DNA of 64,000 nt from Mercurialis annua (Eukaryota; Streptophyta; Magnoliopsida; Malpighiales; Euphorbiaceae). The stretch is taken from NCBI RefSeq assembly GCF_937616625.2, contig NC_065571.1:48221651-48285650 (forward strand), given 5' to 3'. Every line of letters starts with the position of its first letter. The first letter of the stretch is position 1. A model generated the notes under the pieces. It had not been told where the DNA came from. It did no database searches and saw only the letters and a program-made list of their open reading frames with translations. Made by a program: the position numbers and the translations under genes. Positions 24,441 through 34,422 of this stretch are shown here, one piece after another.

Positions 24441-24730
24441 AAGGTTAATTGCAAATTGATACACGAATTTTATCCTAATTTGCAATTATAACAAAAATTA
24501 TAAAACTTGACAATGTCAGTAACCAATTTTCATTTTTTGGAAATTGATACACCGACCAATCATGCAACGACAGATGGCGTTATATTACAATGTCCATGTT
24601 AGTGTTTTTGGAGTTGGGTGTATCGATTTGCCAAAAGTGTAAAGTTGGTTACTGACATTGTCATGTTTCAAAGTTTATGTTATAATTGCCAATTAGGGTA
24701 AAGTTCGTGTATGAATTTGCATTTAACCCT
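24441..24730. mobile_element. Foldback MITE
   Basis: A terminal inverted repeat of about 100 bases. The left arm has GTTAATTGCAAATTGATACA, then TTGCAATTATAAC and AACTTGACAATGTCAGTAAC; the right arm has the complements in mirrored order, ending GCATTTAACCCT. The flanking DNA is TAATAATA-rich on both sides, so the target duplication is ambiguous. No coding capacity. Confidence 0.8.
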
Positions 24731-25058
24731 AATAATAATAAAGTTGTTAAATTGTCAAGTAAAATTATTATTTTTTGTCATCAACGATTCATTTTTTTCA
24801 TTCGGTTGCCATCTCGTTTTGTATATTATTTTATTTTTTTTATCAAATAAAAATATTTTTTATTTGATTGATTAAAATTTATCGACGAGGCTCATATCTA
24901 ATACAATTTATCGCGAACCAACAATCGAAGATGGATCAAGACTATTCAACAATAAAAAAAAAGAACAAAGGGTCAACGAGCCCACTAAACTTGTGAAACA
25001 GGGTCATTTAACCCAATTTATACTTTTTTGAGCAACTAACCCCAAAACTCTTCATTTT
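24731..25058. other. Intergenic, with a single MITE-like arm at the element junction
   Basis: From about 24963 the sequence ('gtcaacgagcccactaaac', 'gcaactaaccccaaaactc') resembles one arm of a foldback MITE, directly against the truncated left edge of the Athila fragment. No partner arm was found. Confidence 0.4.
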
Positions 25059-25074
25059 TAGGTAAAATAACGGC

Positions 25075-26838
25075 CCCAATTATTTCATCATCCGATTGGA
25101 CTCTTCCTTTCGAACTTATGTGTGATGCAAGCGATATAGCACTCGGGTGCGTATTGGGGCAACGAAAGGAGAAAAAGCTTCATGTGATATATTACGCAAG
25201 CCGAACATTGGCGGGTGCTCAACTCAATTACACCACCACCGAAAAAGAGATGCTTGCGGTGGTGTTCGCATTGGATAAATTTCGGTCGTACTTACTTTGC
25301 TCTAAGGTTATCATCTATACGGACCATGCGGCCCTTCGAGACCTTTTTGCAAAGCAAGATGCTAAACCGAGACTAATCCGATGGGTGCTTCTCATGCAAG
25401 AGTTTGACATCGAGATTCGCGACAAGAAAGGAACGGAGAACGTCGTCGCCGACCACTTGTCAAGGTTAGAGATTCCGGAACCAATTTTAAGTGGCGTAGA
25501 GATTAATAAAACGTTTCCGGATGAGATGTTGATGGTACTTTCGGAGGTAGAAACGCCATGGTATGCGGATATTGCAAACTATCTATCTTCCGAAATAATG
25601 CCACCGGACTTGACTTACCACCAAAGGAAGAAGTTCTTGAGCGACGCTAAACGGTTTCTATGGGAGGAACTGTACCTCTTCAAGGTGTGTGGAGATGGGA
25701 TTTTGAGGAGATGTGTACCACTAAAAGAGATGATGCCTATATTTAGTCAATGTCATTCATCGAATTATGCGGGTCATTATGGCACATCAATGACTGCCGC
25801 TCGTGTGCTAGAGTGCAGATTCTTTTGGCCTACGCTATTTCGAGATGCAAAAGACTTTGTTAGTCATTGCGATAGATGCCAAAGAGTGGGGAACATATCT
25901 AAGAGAAATGACATGCCGCTTACCACCATTCAAGAGGTGGAGCTTTTCGATGTTTGGGGAATAGACTTCATGGGTCCGTTTCCTATGTCGTTTGGAAAAC
26001 AATACATATTGGTATGCGTAGATTACGTTTCAAAATGGGTAGAAGCGGAAGCATTACCCACTAACGATGCCAAAGTTGTATTGGATTTTCTCAAACGTTT
26101 GATAAATCGATACGGGACTCCTTGAGCAATAATAAGCGACGGTGGATCTCATTTTTGCAATGGCAATTTGATGCCTTGATGCGGAAGTATAAAGTCTATC
26201 ATCGGGTCGCTACTCTGTACCATCCTCAAACAAGAAGGCAAGTTGAAGTTTCTAACCGTGAGCTAAAAAGAATTCTAGAGAAGACGGTTAATAGCACAAG
26301 GAAAGATTGGTCGTTAAAATTAAATGATGCATTATGGGCATATCGTACAGTTTTTAAAACGCCTCTCGGAATGTCTCCATATCGCATTGTTTTTGGGAAA
26401 GCTTGCCATCTTCCGGTGGAACTTGAACATAGAGCATATTAGGCCATAAAAAAGCTCAATTTTGACCTTAAAGCGGCGGGAGAGAAACATATGCTTCAAC
26501 TCAATGAGTTGGACGAATTTCGGTTAAATGCCTATGAAAACGCCAAGCTTTATAAGGAAAAGACGAAACGATGGCACGATGCTCATATCGTTCCTAAAAC
26601 CTTTACGGAAGAGTCGTTTGTCTTGCTCTACAACTCACGCCTTAAATTGTTTCCCAGGAAATTGAAGTCTTGTTGGAGCGGTGCTTTCAAAATTCGAAGC
26701 GTGGCGAGTCATGGGGCTTTGAAATTGGAAAATGCTGGCGGTGAAGTCTTCAAAGTAAACGGACAACAGTGCAAACTGTATCTTGGACCTTTGACCGATC
26801 AAGTGGTGGAACAAATCATGTTCACCACCCCTCCATAA
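25075..26838 (+). pseudogene. Athila pol 3' part: RNase H and integrase
   Basis: The frame opens in the RNase H domain ([32 protein letters not shown]) and passes into integrase: a zinc-binding N-terminus (HCDRCQR), catalytic core blocks ([11 protein letters not shown], the ISDGG block after the first stop, LYHPQT) and the Athila-typical [16 protein letters not shown] and WSGAFKI stretches. It is broken by TGA at 26123-26125, a one-base loss near 26157 and TAG at 26440-26442. The family product removes the RNA strand of the hybrid and inserts the DNA copy; this copy is dead. Protease and reverse transcriptase are absent to the left, where similarity begins abruptly at the APIISSSDW block. Confidence 0.9.
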
Positions 26839-27076
26839 ATTCCGGGCCACGGTCTAGCTTTAGACTAAAAACAAAGTGCACTCGGGAGGCAATCCCGAGA
26901 GGTTCGTCTTTTATCTTTTATTTTTATTCTTTCTTATATTTTCTTTTGGTTTATTTTATTTTATTTTTCCGTTTAATTCCGGGGTGAGTTTTTGTTTTTG
27001 ATAGTACATGTATTTAATGGGTTTATATCAAGTTTCAGAAGGGTTTCCAGAAGATTTTTGAGCAATTTTGCCTTGG
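26839..27076. other. Athila spacer between pol and ORF3, first part
   Basis: Noncoding. It starts with a GGGAGGCAATCCCGAGAGG segment, of a kind that commonly follows pol in Athila elements, then T-rich sequence. Confidence 0.5.
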
Positions 27077-27461
27077 TCTCGTTCGAAACTTAATAAATTT
27101 CGAACGAGACCCTTGCAAAATTACTCAATTATGGCTCAGGTAAGGGTTTTCTCGTTCGAAATACATACATTTTGAACGAGACTTGTCAAAATTCCTCTTG
27201 GTCTCGTTCGAGAATCCCATTCTCGTTCGAGACCAAGAGAAATTTTTAGAGCCAAGAGCTCTCGGTACTTTTTGGACTGAAGGGTTTCGAACGAGATTTG
27301 CTTTCTCGTTCGCACCTAGGCAAAATTTTCCTTGGTCTCGTTCAAGAATCCCTTTCTCGTTCGAGACCCAAGTCAATTTTTCCTAGGAACGATTCAGTCC
27401 CGAACGAGAAAAATTTAAAGGTTTCGATCCAAGCATTACACTGCAATAATTTCGTTCGAAA
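27077..27461. repeat. Array of TCTCGTTCGAGA-type palindromes upstream of ORF3
   Basis: About twelve copies in both orientations. Perfect or near-perfect TCTCGTTCGAGA lies at 27202, 27221 and 27355. TCTCGTTCGAAA at 27077 pairs with TTTCGAACGAGA at 27098 across a short loop, and 27150 pairs with 27171. Diverged copies lie at 27285, 27304, 27336, about 27400 and 27451. The same words occur in the LTR at 32919-33155. Between the motifs, phrases such as CCTTGGTCTCG and CAAAATT recur, so the array grew partly by duplication. It could serve as binding sites for a dimeric factor or form hairpins. Confidence 0.9.
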
Positions 27462-27764
27462 TTTTTGTTTAAAAATTGTGGGAAATTTGAATGGTTTTCA
27501 AAAGTTTTGAATTAAAGTGTAGTAGATTTCTTGGGACTTATGTTTCTTTTGAAACTTGTGTTTTTTTTTAGAATTGTGCTTTGAATTGTTTTTTGAATTT
27601 TTCACTTGAATTGATGACTTGGCAAATCCAAACCATTCCTTAGTGCTTAATTTCACTTGGATTGATTACATGGCGTTGATCTAAACCGTTAAATCAATTC
27701 AAAGATATTAATTGTAAGGTTTGAATTTGTTGGTGGGAAATCTTGAGATTTGTTATATTTTTCC

Positions 27765-27772
27765 TATAAATA
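27765..27772 (+). promoter_or_regulatory. Candidate internal TATA box for ORF3
   Basis: CCTATAAATACC stands 115 bases before the ORF3 start and is followed by a CT-rich leader, like a core promoter. It lies about 300 bases downstream of the palindrome array. A possible splice acceptor (TTTTGTTTTTTGTAG) also sits at about 27857, so a spliced subgenomic RNA is an alternative way to express ORF3. Confidence 0.5.
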
Positions 27773-27879
27773 CCTTGCATTTTTCTACTTCTCAAATCAC
27801 AAATATTCATCTACTCATCTTCTTCTCTTCTTATTCTCTAAATTTTGTTTTTTGTAGAAAAAATTCTCATTCCGCAATC

Positions 27880-29236
27880 ATGGTGCGAAGTAAGAATGCC
27901 GAAAATCAACCAATCCGCCGTTCAAGCACAAGAAATCAAGAAGCGGCAAATCCATCTTTACCGGCCATCGGAAGAAGTCGCTCAAAATCAACCGGTCCCT
28001 CCGCCGCTAGGCTTAGCACCACGGCAATTTTAACGTCTCGTTATCAAGCACCTTTTCAAATCCATAGGGAGGAGGAAGGTGACTTGTATTTGGAAATTAA
28101 GGAGCGGGAGATAGCGGTTCCGTTTTGCATTGATTTTGATGATATGGAGCGCCTTGGGATTAAAGATGAAATTGAGAGGTATTTAGACATATTGGGTCTA
28201 ACTGCGTTAGCAAAGGTACGTCACCATTCTTACAATGAGATGACTTATGAGTTCTTTTCTACTCTTCAACCGGTTCATGGTTCTCCTACTTCCATCACTT
28301 TCCGCATCAACAACACGGATCATCTCCTTCGTGTTGAAGATCTAGTGGAACATTTTGGAATGAGGGGAACGGGATTATCCAATTGGTCACAAGAATTTGA
28401 TCAAGTAGCGATTTGGAGAGAATTGACGGATCGTAGCGACTACAAGTCTAAGATGTCTAAAATGAACGAAGTAAAAGACATCGCTATTGTGGTGTTTTTG
28501 AAGTGGTTTGGGCATTCTTTTGGCAGGCGTCGTGAGTACTCCAAGGTGGCGAAGATTGATCTTTTGGCATTGAAACGATTGATGCATACCAAGTCAACAC
28601 GGCTCATCTTCTTTTGAAACGATTAAGAGCGGTTCCACAAGAATCTTCAAAGCTTGGTTATGGATGGTTTATTCGATCATTAGCCGAGAAATACAATTGT
28701 ATGCCCACGGCTTCTATCTTGGCATCTTTTGAAGCCACTCCGGAGCGGATGATCAACATGTTACATTTAGATGTGGTCGGGTACGTGAAGAGGGGGAGAA
28801 TTATTCCATATCATCAAAGGGTGCGGTTGTTGTCTCGAGCCGAAAGAGAAGTGGTGGCGTAAGAGGAAAGAGCGGAAGAAGAAGGAGGAGAAGTAGAAGA
28901 AAGAGTAGGAAGACGAGCGGGGAAGGAACCCACGGAGACTTCTCAAGCCGGAGAAGCGGCTAATGTTTTCGGGTTTGATCAACGGTTGTCTGAGTTGGTT
29001 GAACAAAACCGGACCGGATGGTAGCAAAACCGGATTGGTTGGGAAACTAACCAAAAATTACTTGAAGACATCTGACATGAGCAACATGTTGGTCTTGCAC
29101 AACTTCAATGGAGGCAAGATCGAATGAGTGCACGGCTTAATCGGCAAGAGGATTTTCTTCGGGGTTATTTTAATACCGCCGGCGGAGCACGCTATCCATC
29201 ACTGGAACCATCACCGGATCCACCGGCTTTTGACTA
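27880..29236 (+). pseudogene. Athila ORF3 (ATHILA ORF-1 family, env-like position)
   Basis: The protein opens with a basic, Ser/Arg/Pro-rich stretch, then a conserved core (YQAPFQIHREEEGDLYLEI, FCIDFDDMERLGI, VEHFGMRGTG) as in the plant retrotransposon family named ATHILA ORF-1. Its role is unknown; its place after pol has led to the label env-like, but no signal peptide or membrane segment is visible here. ATG 27880 is the first after the TATA box; the frame open upstream of it starts only at a TTG. The reading frame shifts by one base near 28588 and has stops at 28861-28863 and at least twice more before 29236, so this copy is inactive. Confidence 0.75.
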
Positions 29237-29309
29237 GAGCGAGATTTGTTTTTTTCTAACCCAAACTCCTTTAATTTTCTGTTTTTATTTTTCTTATTTC
29301 TTAGCTTTG

Positions 29310-29314
29310 GGGAC
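29310..29314 (+). repeat. Target-site duplication GGGAC, left copy
   Basis: GGGAC precedes the TG end of the solo LTR; the identical copy is at 30973-30977. Confidence 0.85.
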
Positions 29315-30972
29315 TGTTAGCAAAAATGCCAACTCGTAATAAAGTGGACTTTAAGTCCGGGTTGTCGAACCCACAAGGATGAGAGGTTTAAAGTAAGCGA
29401 AATCGATCTTGAAATTCAATTCGGATAGCAAACGAGTAATTGGGGTTGAAGTAACACTACAAAAATAAACTCAAGCAACCAATCACTAAATAATTAAAGA
29501 AATGCAACAACAAACAACTAATTGATTAACGGATTAAAACAATAATTAAAAGCGCCTAAGAGATAGTAATCATGCCAAAGCAACTCCTAGGTAGATAGGT
29601 TGGGTATACGGGTATTGGTTTGGGTCAAAGCCATTCTAAGGTATCTAAATCCGCTCTCTCGAGCCGGAAGTCAAAGAACCGGCAATTGATTAATAAGTCG
29701 AAATCCAACTCACTCTCGTGCAATTGAATGTCGACTACACCAATCAATCCGATTAATCCACAAACTCAAACAACCGCTAAATCCCTAAATCACTCTCGTG
29801 CATCTAGGTCTTAAGCTTTAACTAGGTCTATTTGATTAGTTTAACTCTCGCCCTCACTAATCAAACACTAATCAAAGATTAAGAGACCAACTTAATCAAG
29901 GCATTAAGACTAATAAACACAACAAAACCCTAACCCATACTACCCTAACCAATCATCTAGCAATTAAACATGGCAATCATAACAACCCCTAAACTAGGAG
30001 TTTAGCTACTCATGGTAAAAGTTAAAGCAACAAATAAGCAATAATTAATTAACATAACAAAAGTGAGAATGATTACCTTAAATAGCAATGAAAAAATAAA
30101 TCATAAAGAAGATAATGAAGAATCAAAGATAAAAGCTTGTATTCAATAGGTAAATCTTGTTCTTACAAAGCAATAAAATAAAAGCTTCCAAGCACCAACA
30201 ATGGTGGAAACTATGGAGGCACAAAACCCTAAGTTATTCTACTCCTAAAAGATGACTAAAAGTGTTGTTACAAAATAAGTGATACCCTAAAGTTGAGGGA
30301 TAAGGTGCCTTATATAGGCAAAAGCAAAAGAGGAAATATATATCATTCTAGTACAAACTTTGTTGGGCTTAATAAGGAAATGTTCCAAGCAAAACTCTAA
30401 ACTCAAAATTTGCACTTTTTCTGAGTTTTCTTCACTTCTCGATCGAGAAGCTTCATTAAAGTCAGCTTCTTGATCGAGAAGCAAGATTTTCCAATTCTCA
30501 GCCATTTTTTGCCTTGCTTCTCGATCGAGAAGGTGAGGTTCTCGATCGAGACATGAACAAAAGTTTGTCTTGAAAGAGACACTATTTCTGCTGCACATAC
30601 ACTGACTTCAAAACTTCATAACTCGCTGTAGAAACCTTCAAATGAGTTGGTTCTTGAACCTCTGGAAAGCTTAAGATGTCTACTTTATTTCTTATGAAGA
30701 ACACAAATTCATTGGAAGTCTCTTACTGGTCCAAATTCTTCAATTAGTGCAGCGGGGTCAGATATTTAGATTTGCAAATGTGCTTTTGGCATCTCTTTGC
30801 TTCGGAAATCTTCGGAATGCTCAAATTAAACCCAAAACTCATTGATTTCCATGTATTTAACCTGAAATACTAAAACACACAATAAGACCCAAAATAGCTC
30901 AATTATAACAATAAAAGCATATTAGAAGACCCAAAACCGACATAGAAAATAGGAGTATTTCTACTCCTATCA
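29315..30972 (-). mobile_element. Solo LTR of a related Athila-type family, nested in the Athila element
   Basis: 1,658 bases bounded by TG...CA on either strand (TGTTAGCAAAA on the plus side, TGATAGGAGTAG on the minus side) with identical GGGAC duplications. Orientation is minus: similarity to the solo LTR at 61904-63523 (AAGTAGAC then TAAGCTTTCCA then GGTTCAAGAA, and the GTTGGC...TTTTTGCTAA end) and to the TGATAGGAG start of the LTR at 32644. There is no internal region or PBS, so recombination between two LTRs removed the rest. TATA (TATATAAGG, near 30308-30316) lies on the minus strand. U3 carries four palindromes at 30435-30551. Confidence 0.93.
30435..30551. repeat. TCTCGATCGAGA palindrome cluster in the solo LTR
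   Basis: CTTCTCGATCGAGAAG, a perfect 16-base palindrome, occurs at 30435-30450 and 30517-30532. A one-mismatch copy (CTTCTTGATCGAGAAG) is at 30466-30481 and a TCTCGATCGAGA copy at 30540-30551. On the LTR strand, the copy nearest the TATA box is 119 bases upstream of it. Confidence 0.93.
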
Positions 30973-30977
30973 GGGAC
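30973..30977 (+). repeat. Target-site duplication GGGAC, right copy
   Basis: Matches 29310-29314; the Athila sequence resumes right after it. Confidence 0.85.
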
Positions 30978-32643
30978 ATAGCTAGAAATAGTGTGAGGAG
31001 GGGGGGAAGAAAATTTTATCTTTCGTTTTGGTTCTTTTCAGTGTTTATTTTCTTTATTTTCAGCTTTATTTTTTATTTTTAGGATGTTGAAGTAGTTATT
31101 TTCAGTTTTATTTTTATTTTTAGAAGAATGTATGAGGGTGTTAAAGTAGTTTAATTTCAAAGTCTTGTATCGCTCTAATCTTTGTCTTTAAATATGAAAA
31201 GTGTTAGTTGATTTGGTGTGTATCTTAAATAATTTGTCAATCTTAGATTTTTCCGAATCGATGAATGTTTGAACACGACTTCTTAATTCGACAATTGATA
31301 AGTGATGCTTGTTTAATGACTTAATAATTCGTTGACATAATCCGATGAAATAAAGGTGAATTCAAAATTTAGACTTGTTCAAATCGTTGAAACATAATTG
31401 AATAACTTGATGCGGATTCATGACATGTCGATTGTGTATTTTTATAGTCGTTTTTAAACTTTTGGCATAAGTAGCATAATTTTTATAGAAATTAAGTTGA
31501 TGGCATAACACTACACACTTTTGAGAGTTTTTGAGCTTAATTTTCTTGTTGTGAGTGTTGATTTCATGTTTTATTCCTAGAACTTGCTCGGTGTCCGTTT
31601 AAAGTTACAGGATTGAGTTTTCAACAATTAGATGATTATGGTAATTAGATATACCCTTTTCTTTTAGACCACTTAAATAGACTACCCTTTATCCCCTAGA
31701 TTACACCAATTTGAGCTTTAAACCTTTTATTGTTTTTACCATATTCTACACCTTTTATTGTTCTATATTTTACCTCTTTTGTTTACCTTATCGACTTAAT
31801 ATATTATTTGTTATGACTATGATGAATATAGGTGATTCGAAATTTAAGATTAGTGAAGAGAAAAAGTGAACTGCATTGTGCTTAAAAGATAATGTTTGCG
31901 CTTTGAAAAAGATTGAAAGAAAAAAAATATATAGATAAAAATTTGCAAGCAAAAAGCTCAAAAAGAAGAAAAATTATGAGATTGCGAAAAGTAATGAGTA
32001 AAGCGTAATTCAAAGAAAGAAAGAAAGAAAGTTATGAGTTCATATAAACGCAAAAGCGGAGTTAGATCAACCTAGAAGTTAATAGTAGTAATAAATAGTT
32101 TATTAAGTTGATATTTAGCCTTTGTTTTATTCTTTTTACCTACCCTTTACCTTAGCCACGTTACAACCCCATTAAAGACCATATGATTTTTGTTGATTAC
32201 CGAGTCAAGTAGCGGAGTCCGGGACTATGAGCAAGCTTATGGTGAGTATTCATGTTTTCAATTGTGAGCTTTTCTTTGTTATATACCCCTATTTGTTGAT
32301 ATATTGATGCCATTAGCTTAGTTTTTACTAAATTGTACTATAATTTGCCTAAGTGAAAAATTGATTATTTTCCATGTCCTGCAAGTGATAGAGAAGCTTG
32401 ATTGGACTAATAAGTTAGTAACCGTTGTTATATTGAATTATGTCTTAGAATTATTATTGTTATTTGATTGCATCATTATATAATTGTCGGGTTTAGAAGT
32501 TTTGATTGTTCATATTGTTCATAGGTTGGGGATTTCTTTTATTGATTCATTGTTTAGATATGTGCTAAGGATTTCTAACATATTTTGTAGAGTGAGATTT
32601 ATTTCTTACTTGAGAACAAGCAAAGGTTACGTGTGAGGAAGTT
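30978..32643 (+). other. Athila 3' noncoding region with candidate PPT
   Basis: No coding frame. T-rich repeats (TTTTATTTTTATTTTTAG) near 31060-31130 and a short GAAA run (AAAGAAAGAAAGAAAG) near 32012. The sequence runs to GTGAGGAAG just before the LTR at 32644, a purine-rich stretch in the position of the polypurine tract. This 1.7-kb noncoding tail between ORF3 and the LTR fits the Athila lineage. Confidence 0.55.
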
Positions 32644-32918
32644 TGATAGGAGTATTTTACTCCTATAATTAAGGTCAATTATACTCGGTTTTTATCACAT
32701 TTAGTATTAATTTCATACATTTTTGGCACTTTTATGTTTGATAGTGTTTGTTAGTGTTTCAGTGAAAATTAGGTGATTATCGAGTATTTGAAGCTAATTA
32801 ATGATGGATTAAGCGTTGGAGTGAAAGCGTAGCTTGCGGACGAAGAAATCGACATCATAAAGAAAGGTTCAAACGGGGATATCAAAGTATTGAACGTACC
32901 ATATGCAGCAAAGCTTGG

Positions 32919-33155
32919 TCTCGTTCGAAAAACACAATTTCGAACGAGACCCATGAAGAAAAAGCCAAAGTCTCGAACGAGAAAGGCATTCTCGAACGAG
33001 ACTCAAGAGGAAATCTGAAGGGTTCGAACGTTCTTGGCAAGGGGAAACGAAATTTTGTTCTCGGAAACTCGTATTCTCAAACGAGAACACTAAGAACAAA
33101 CGTACCATGGATATTTTGCTTATGTCTCGAACGGGAATGCCAGTTTCGAACGAGA
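32919..33155. repeat. TCTCGAACGAGA / TCTCGTTCGAAA palindrome cluster in LTR U3
   Basis: Seven or eight copies: TCTCGTTCGAAA (about 32919) facing TTTCGAACGAGA (about 32938); TCTCGAACGAGA (32971-32982); TTCTCGAACGAGAC (32989-33002); diverged copies at about 33021, 33073 and 33124; and TTTCGAACGAGA at 33144-33155. The last copy ends 125 bases before the TATA box. It is the same motif family as the ORF3-upstream array. Confidence 0.92.
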
Positions 33156-33279
33156 CATAGGTTTAAATTGCCTAATCAGACTTTGACTTGGACTTAATCT
33201 CCTTTTCCGACTTCAAACGCGACTCCTATTACAAATTCGATTTGTAAATCGACTTAGAAGATTTCAGAGCTTCCTCCAC

Positions 33280-33288
33280 TATATAAAG
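33280..33288 (+). promoter_or_regulatory. LTR TATA box
   Basis: TATATAAAG in CCACTATATAAAGACC, about 640 bases into the LTR, marking the U3/R border region. Confidence 0.7.
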
Positions 33289-34252
33289 ACCTTGTAATAG
33301 ACTAGTGTAACACATTATATTACATTAGTTATATTTTCGTTCTCTTTAAAATAGCGTTTTAGCTTCTTTTTCTAGCAGTTTATAAGTAGTTTATTATTAG
33401 TTTCTGCAAAGAACGATTGTGAAGATTTCAAGTTTAATCAAGACGATTCTTCCGAAATTGACAACTCCGGTATTTATTGTTCTAATTATGTTTAATTCTT
33501 CATCTTCTTCTTTGTTTAATTTAATCTTGAGCATGAGTAACTAAATCCTTTGTTCGGGGATTGATATGAACACTTAGATTAGTTTTCGAATTGGATTAGG
33601 ATTTATTAAGTGAGTAAATTGTGTTTTAATTACTACAACTAATGCTTCAATTAATTTGATCACTTAGTTCATAATTTTATGCTTAATTAACTAATTAAGA
33701 GATTGTTAATTAAATAGACATAGGTAATTAAAAACTTAGAGAAAACATCGTGAGAACGGGTTGGAATTTAGGTAGTCGTTGAGTTTGCTTCATAATTACA
33801 ATTTGATTATTTAATTCAGTTTTAATATTGTGAGAGCAAGTTAATAATTGATTAGTTAATTAGGTTGTGATTTTATTTGAATCTTTGAGGTTTGAGAGAG
33901 CGGGATTCGGTGCATTAGAATAGCTCGATTCACAATAAAAAAAAACTAAATAAGTTTTAATCCATTCTTTTACTAGTTTATTTGAAATTATCAATTCTTG
34001 AGCTTTTTATCATTATTGTTTAAACCTTAATCTATTTACTTGTTTTAGTTTATACTAGTTTATATAATTAATTTAATTTACTTTAGATATTAATTTAAGT
34101 TACAAAATCCAATTAATTCTTCTAGCTAGCCAATTAGAGAGTAATTGGAATTAGTTGTTTAATCTATTGCTTCTGTGGGATCGATACTTGGTCTTCCAAG
34201 TTATATTACTTGCGCGATATCGTATACTTGCGATTAATTGCCAATAAGTTTT

Positions 34253-34270
34253 TGGCGCCGTTGCTGGGGA
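34253..34270 (+). promoter_or_regulatory. Primer-binding site (Athila type)
   Basis: TGGCGCCGTTGCTGGGGA follows the LTR. It is the Athila/Tat-type PBS, differing at one base from the usual TGGCGCCGTTGCCGGGGA (the complement of a tRNA 3' end, generally given as tRNA-Asp). Confidence 0.88.
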
Positions 34271-34422
34271 GCAATTGCGATTAAATTAATTAAGAGTATC
34301 TTATTCTTAATTGAGTTAGTTTTATTTTTTCAGTTATTTCTTTTTATACCTTGTGAGTTTATTGTTCTTGGATTTTACGTTGGTTTTCTTGTTTGTGTTT
34401 GCGCAGGAGTTTTGGATAGTGT

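Larger units (their letters stand above)
32644..34246 (+). repeat. Athila LTR, shared between ORF3-side and gag-side sequences
   Basis: About 1,603 bases from TGATAGGAGTATTTTACTCC to GATTAATTGCCAATA. The start and end match the two solo LTRs in the window (TGATAGGAGTA; GC(T/C)AAYA). A TATA box (TATATAAAG) lies at 33280. To its left is a candidate polypurine tract; to its right, seven bases on, is a primer-binding site. The LTR is therefore flanked by the 3' end of one unit and the 5' end of another. The exact last base is uncertain by a few positions. Confidence 0.85.

Noticed and set aside
27077..27461. CRISPR-like or satellite array
   Set aside because: The repeats are short palindromes at irregular spacing in both orientations within a plant retrotransposon; there are no fixed-length spacers.
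27880..29236. ORF3 as a host gene
   Set aside because: It matches the Athila-specific ORF family, follows Athila pol in the usual order, and is broken by a shift and several stops.
29301..29330. 3' LTR boundary of the Athila element (purine-rich TTTGGGGAC followed by TGTTAGC)
   Set aside because: GGGAC is duplicated after the LTR end at 30973, the LTR is in the opposite orientation by homology, and Athila 3' sequence resumes after it. It is a nested solo LTR.
30435..33155. Heat-shock elements in the LTRs
   Set aside because: The palindromes contain TTC and GAA but not the alternating 5-bp nTTCnnGAAn spacing, so they are not canonical heat-shock elements.
29315..34246. The LTRs at 29315 and 32644 as a pair bounding one element
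   Set aside because: They are in opposite orientation, differ in palindrome type and in most of their sequence, and the first has its own target duplication.
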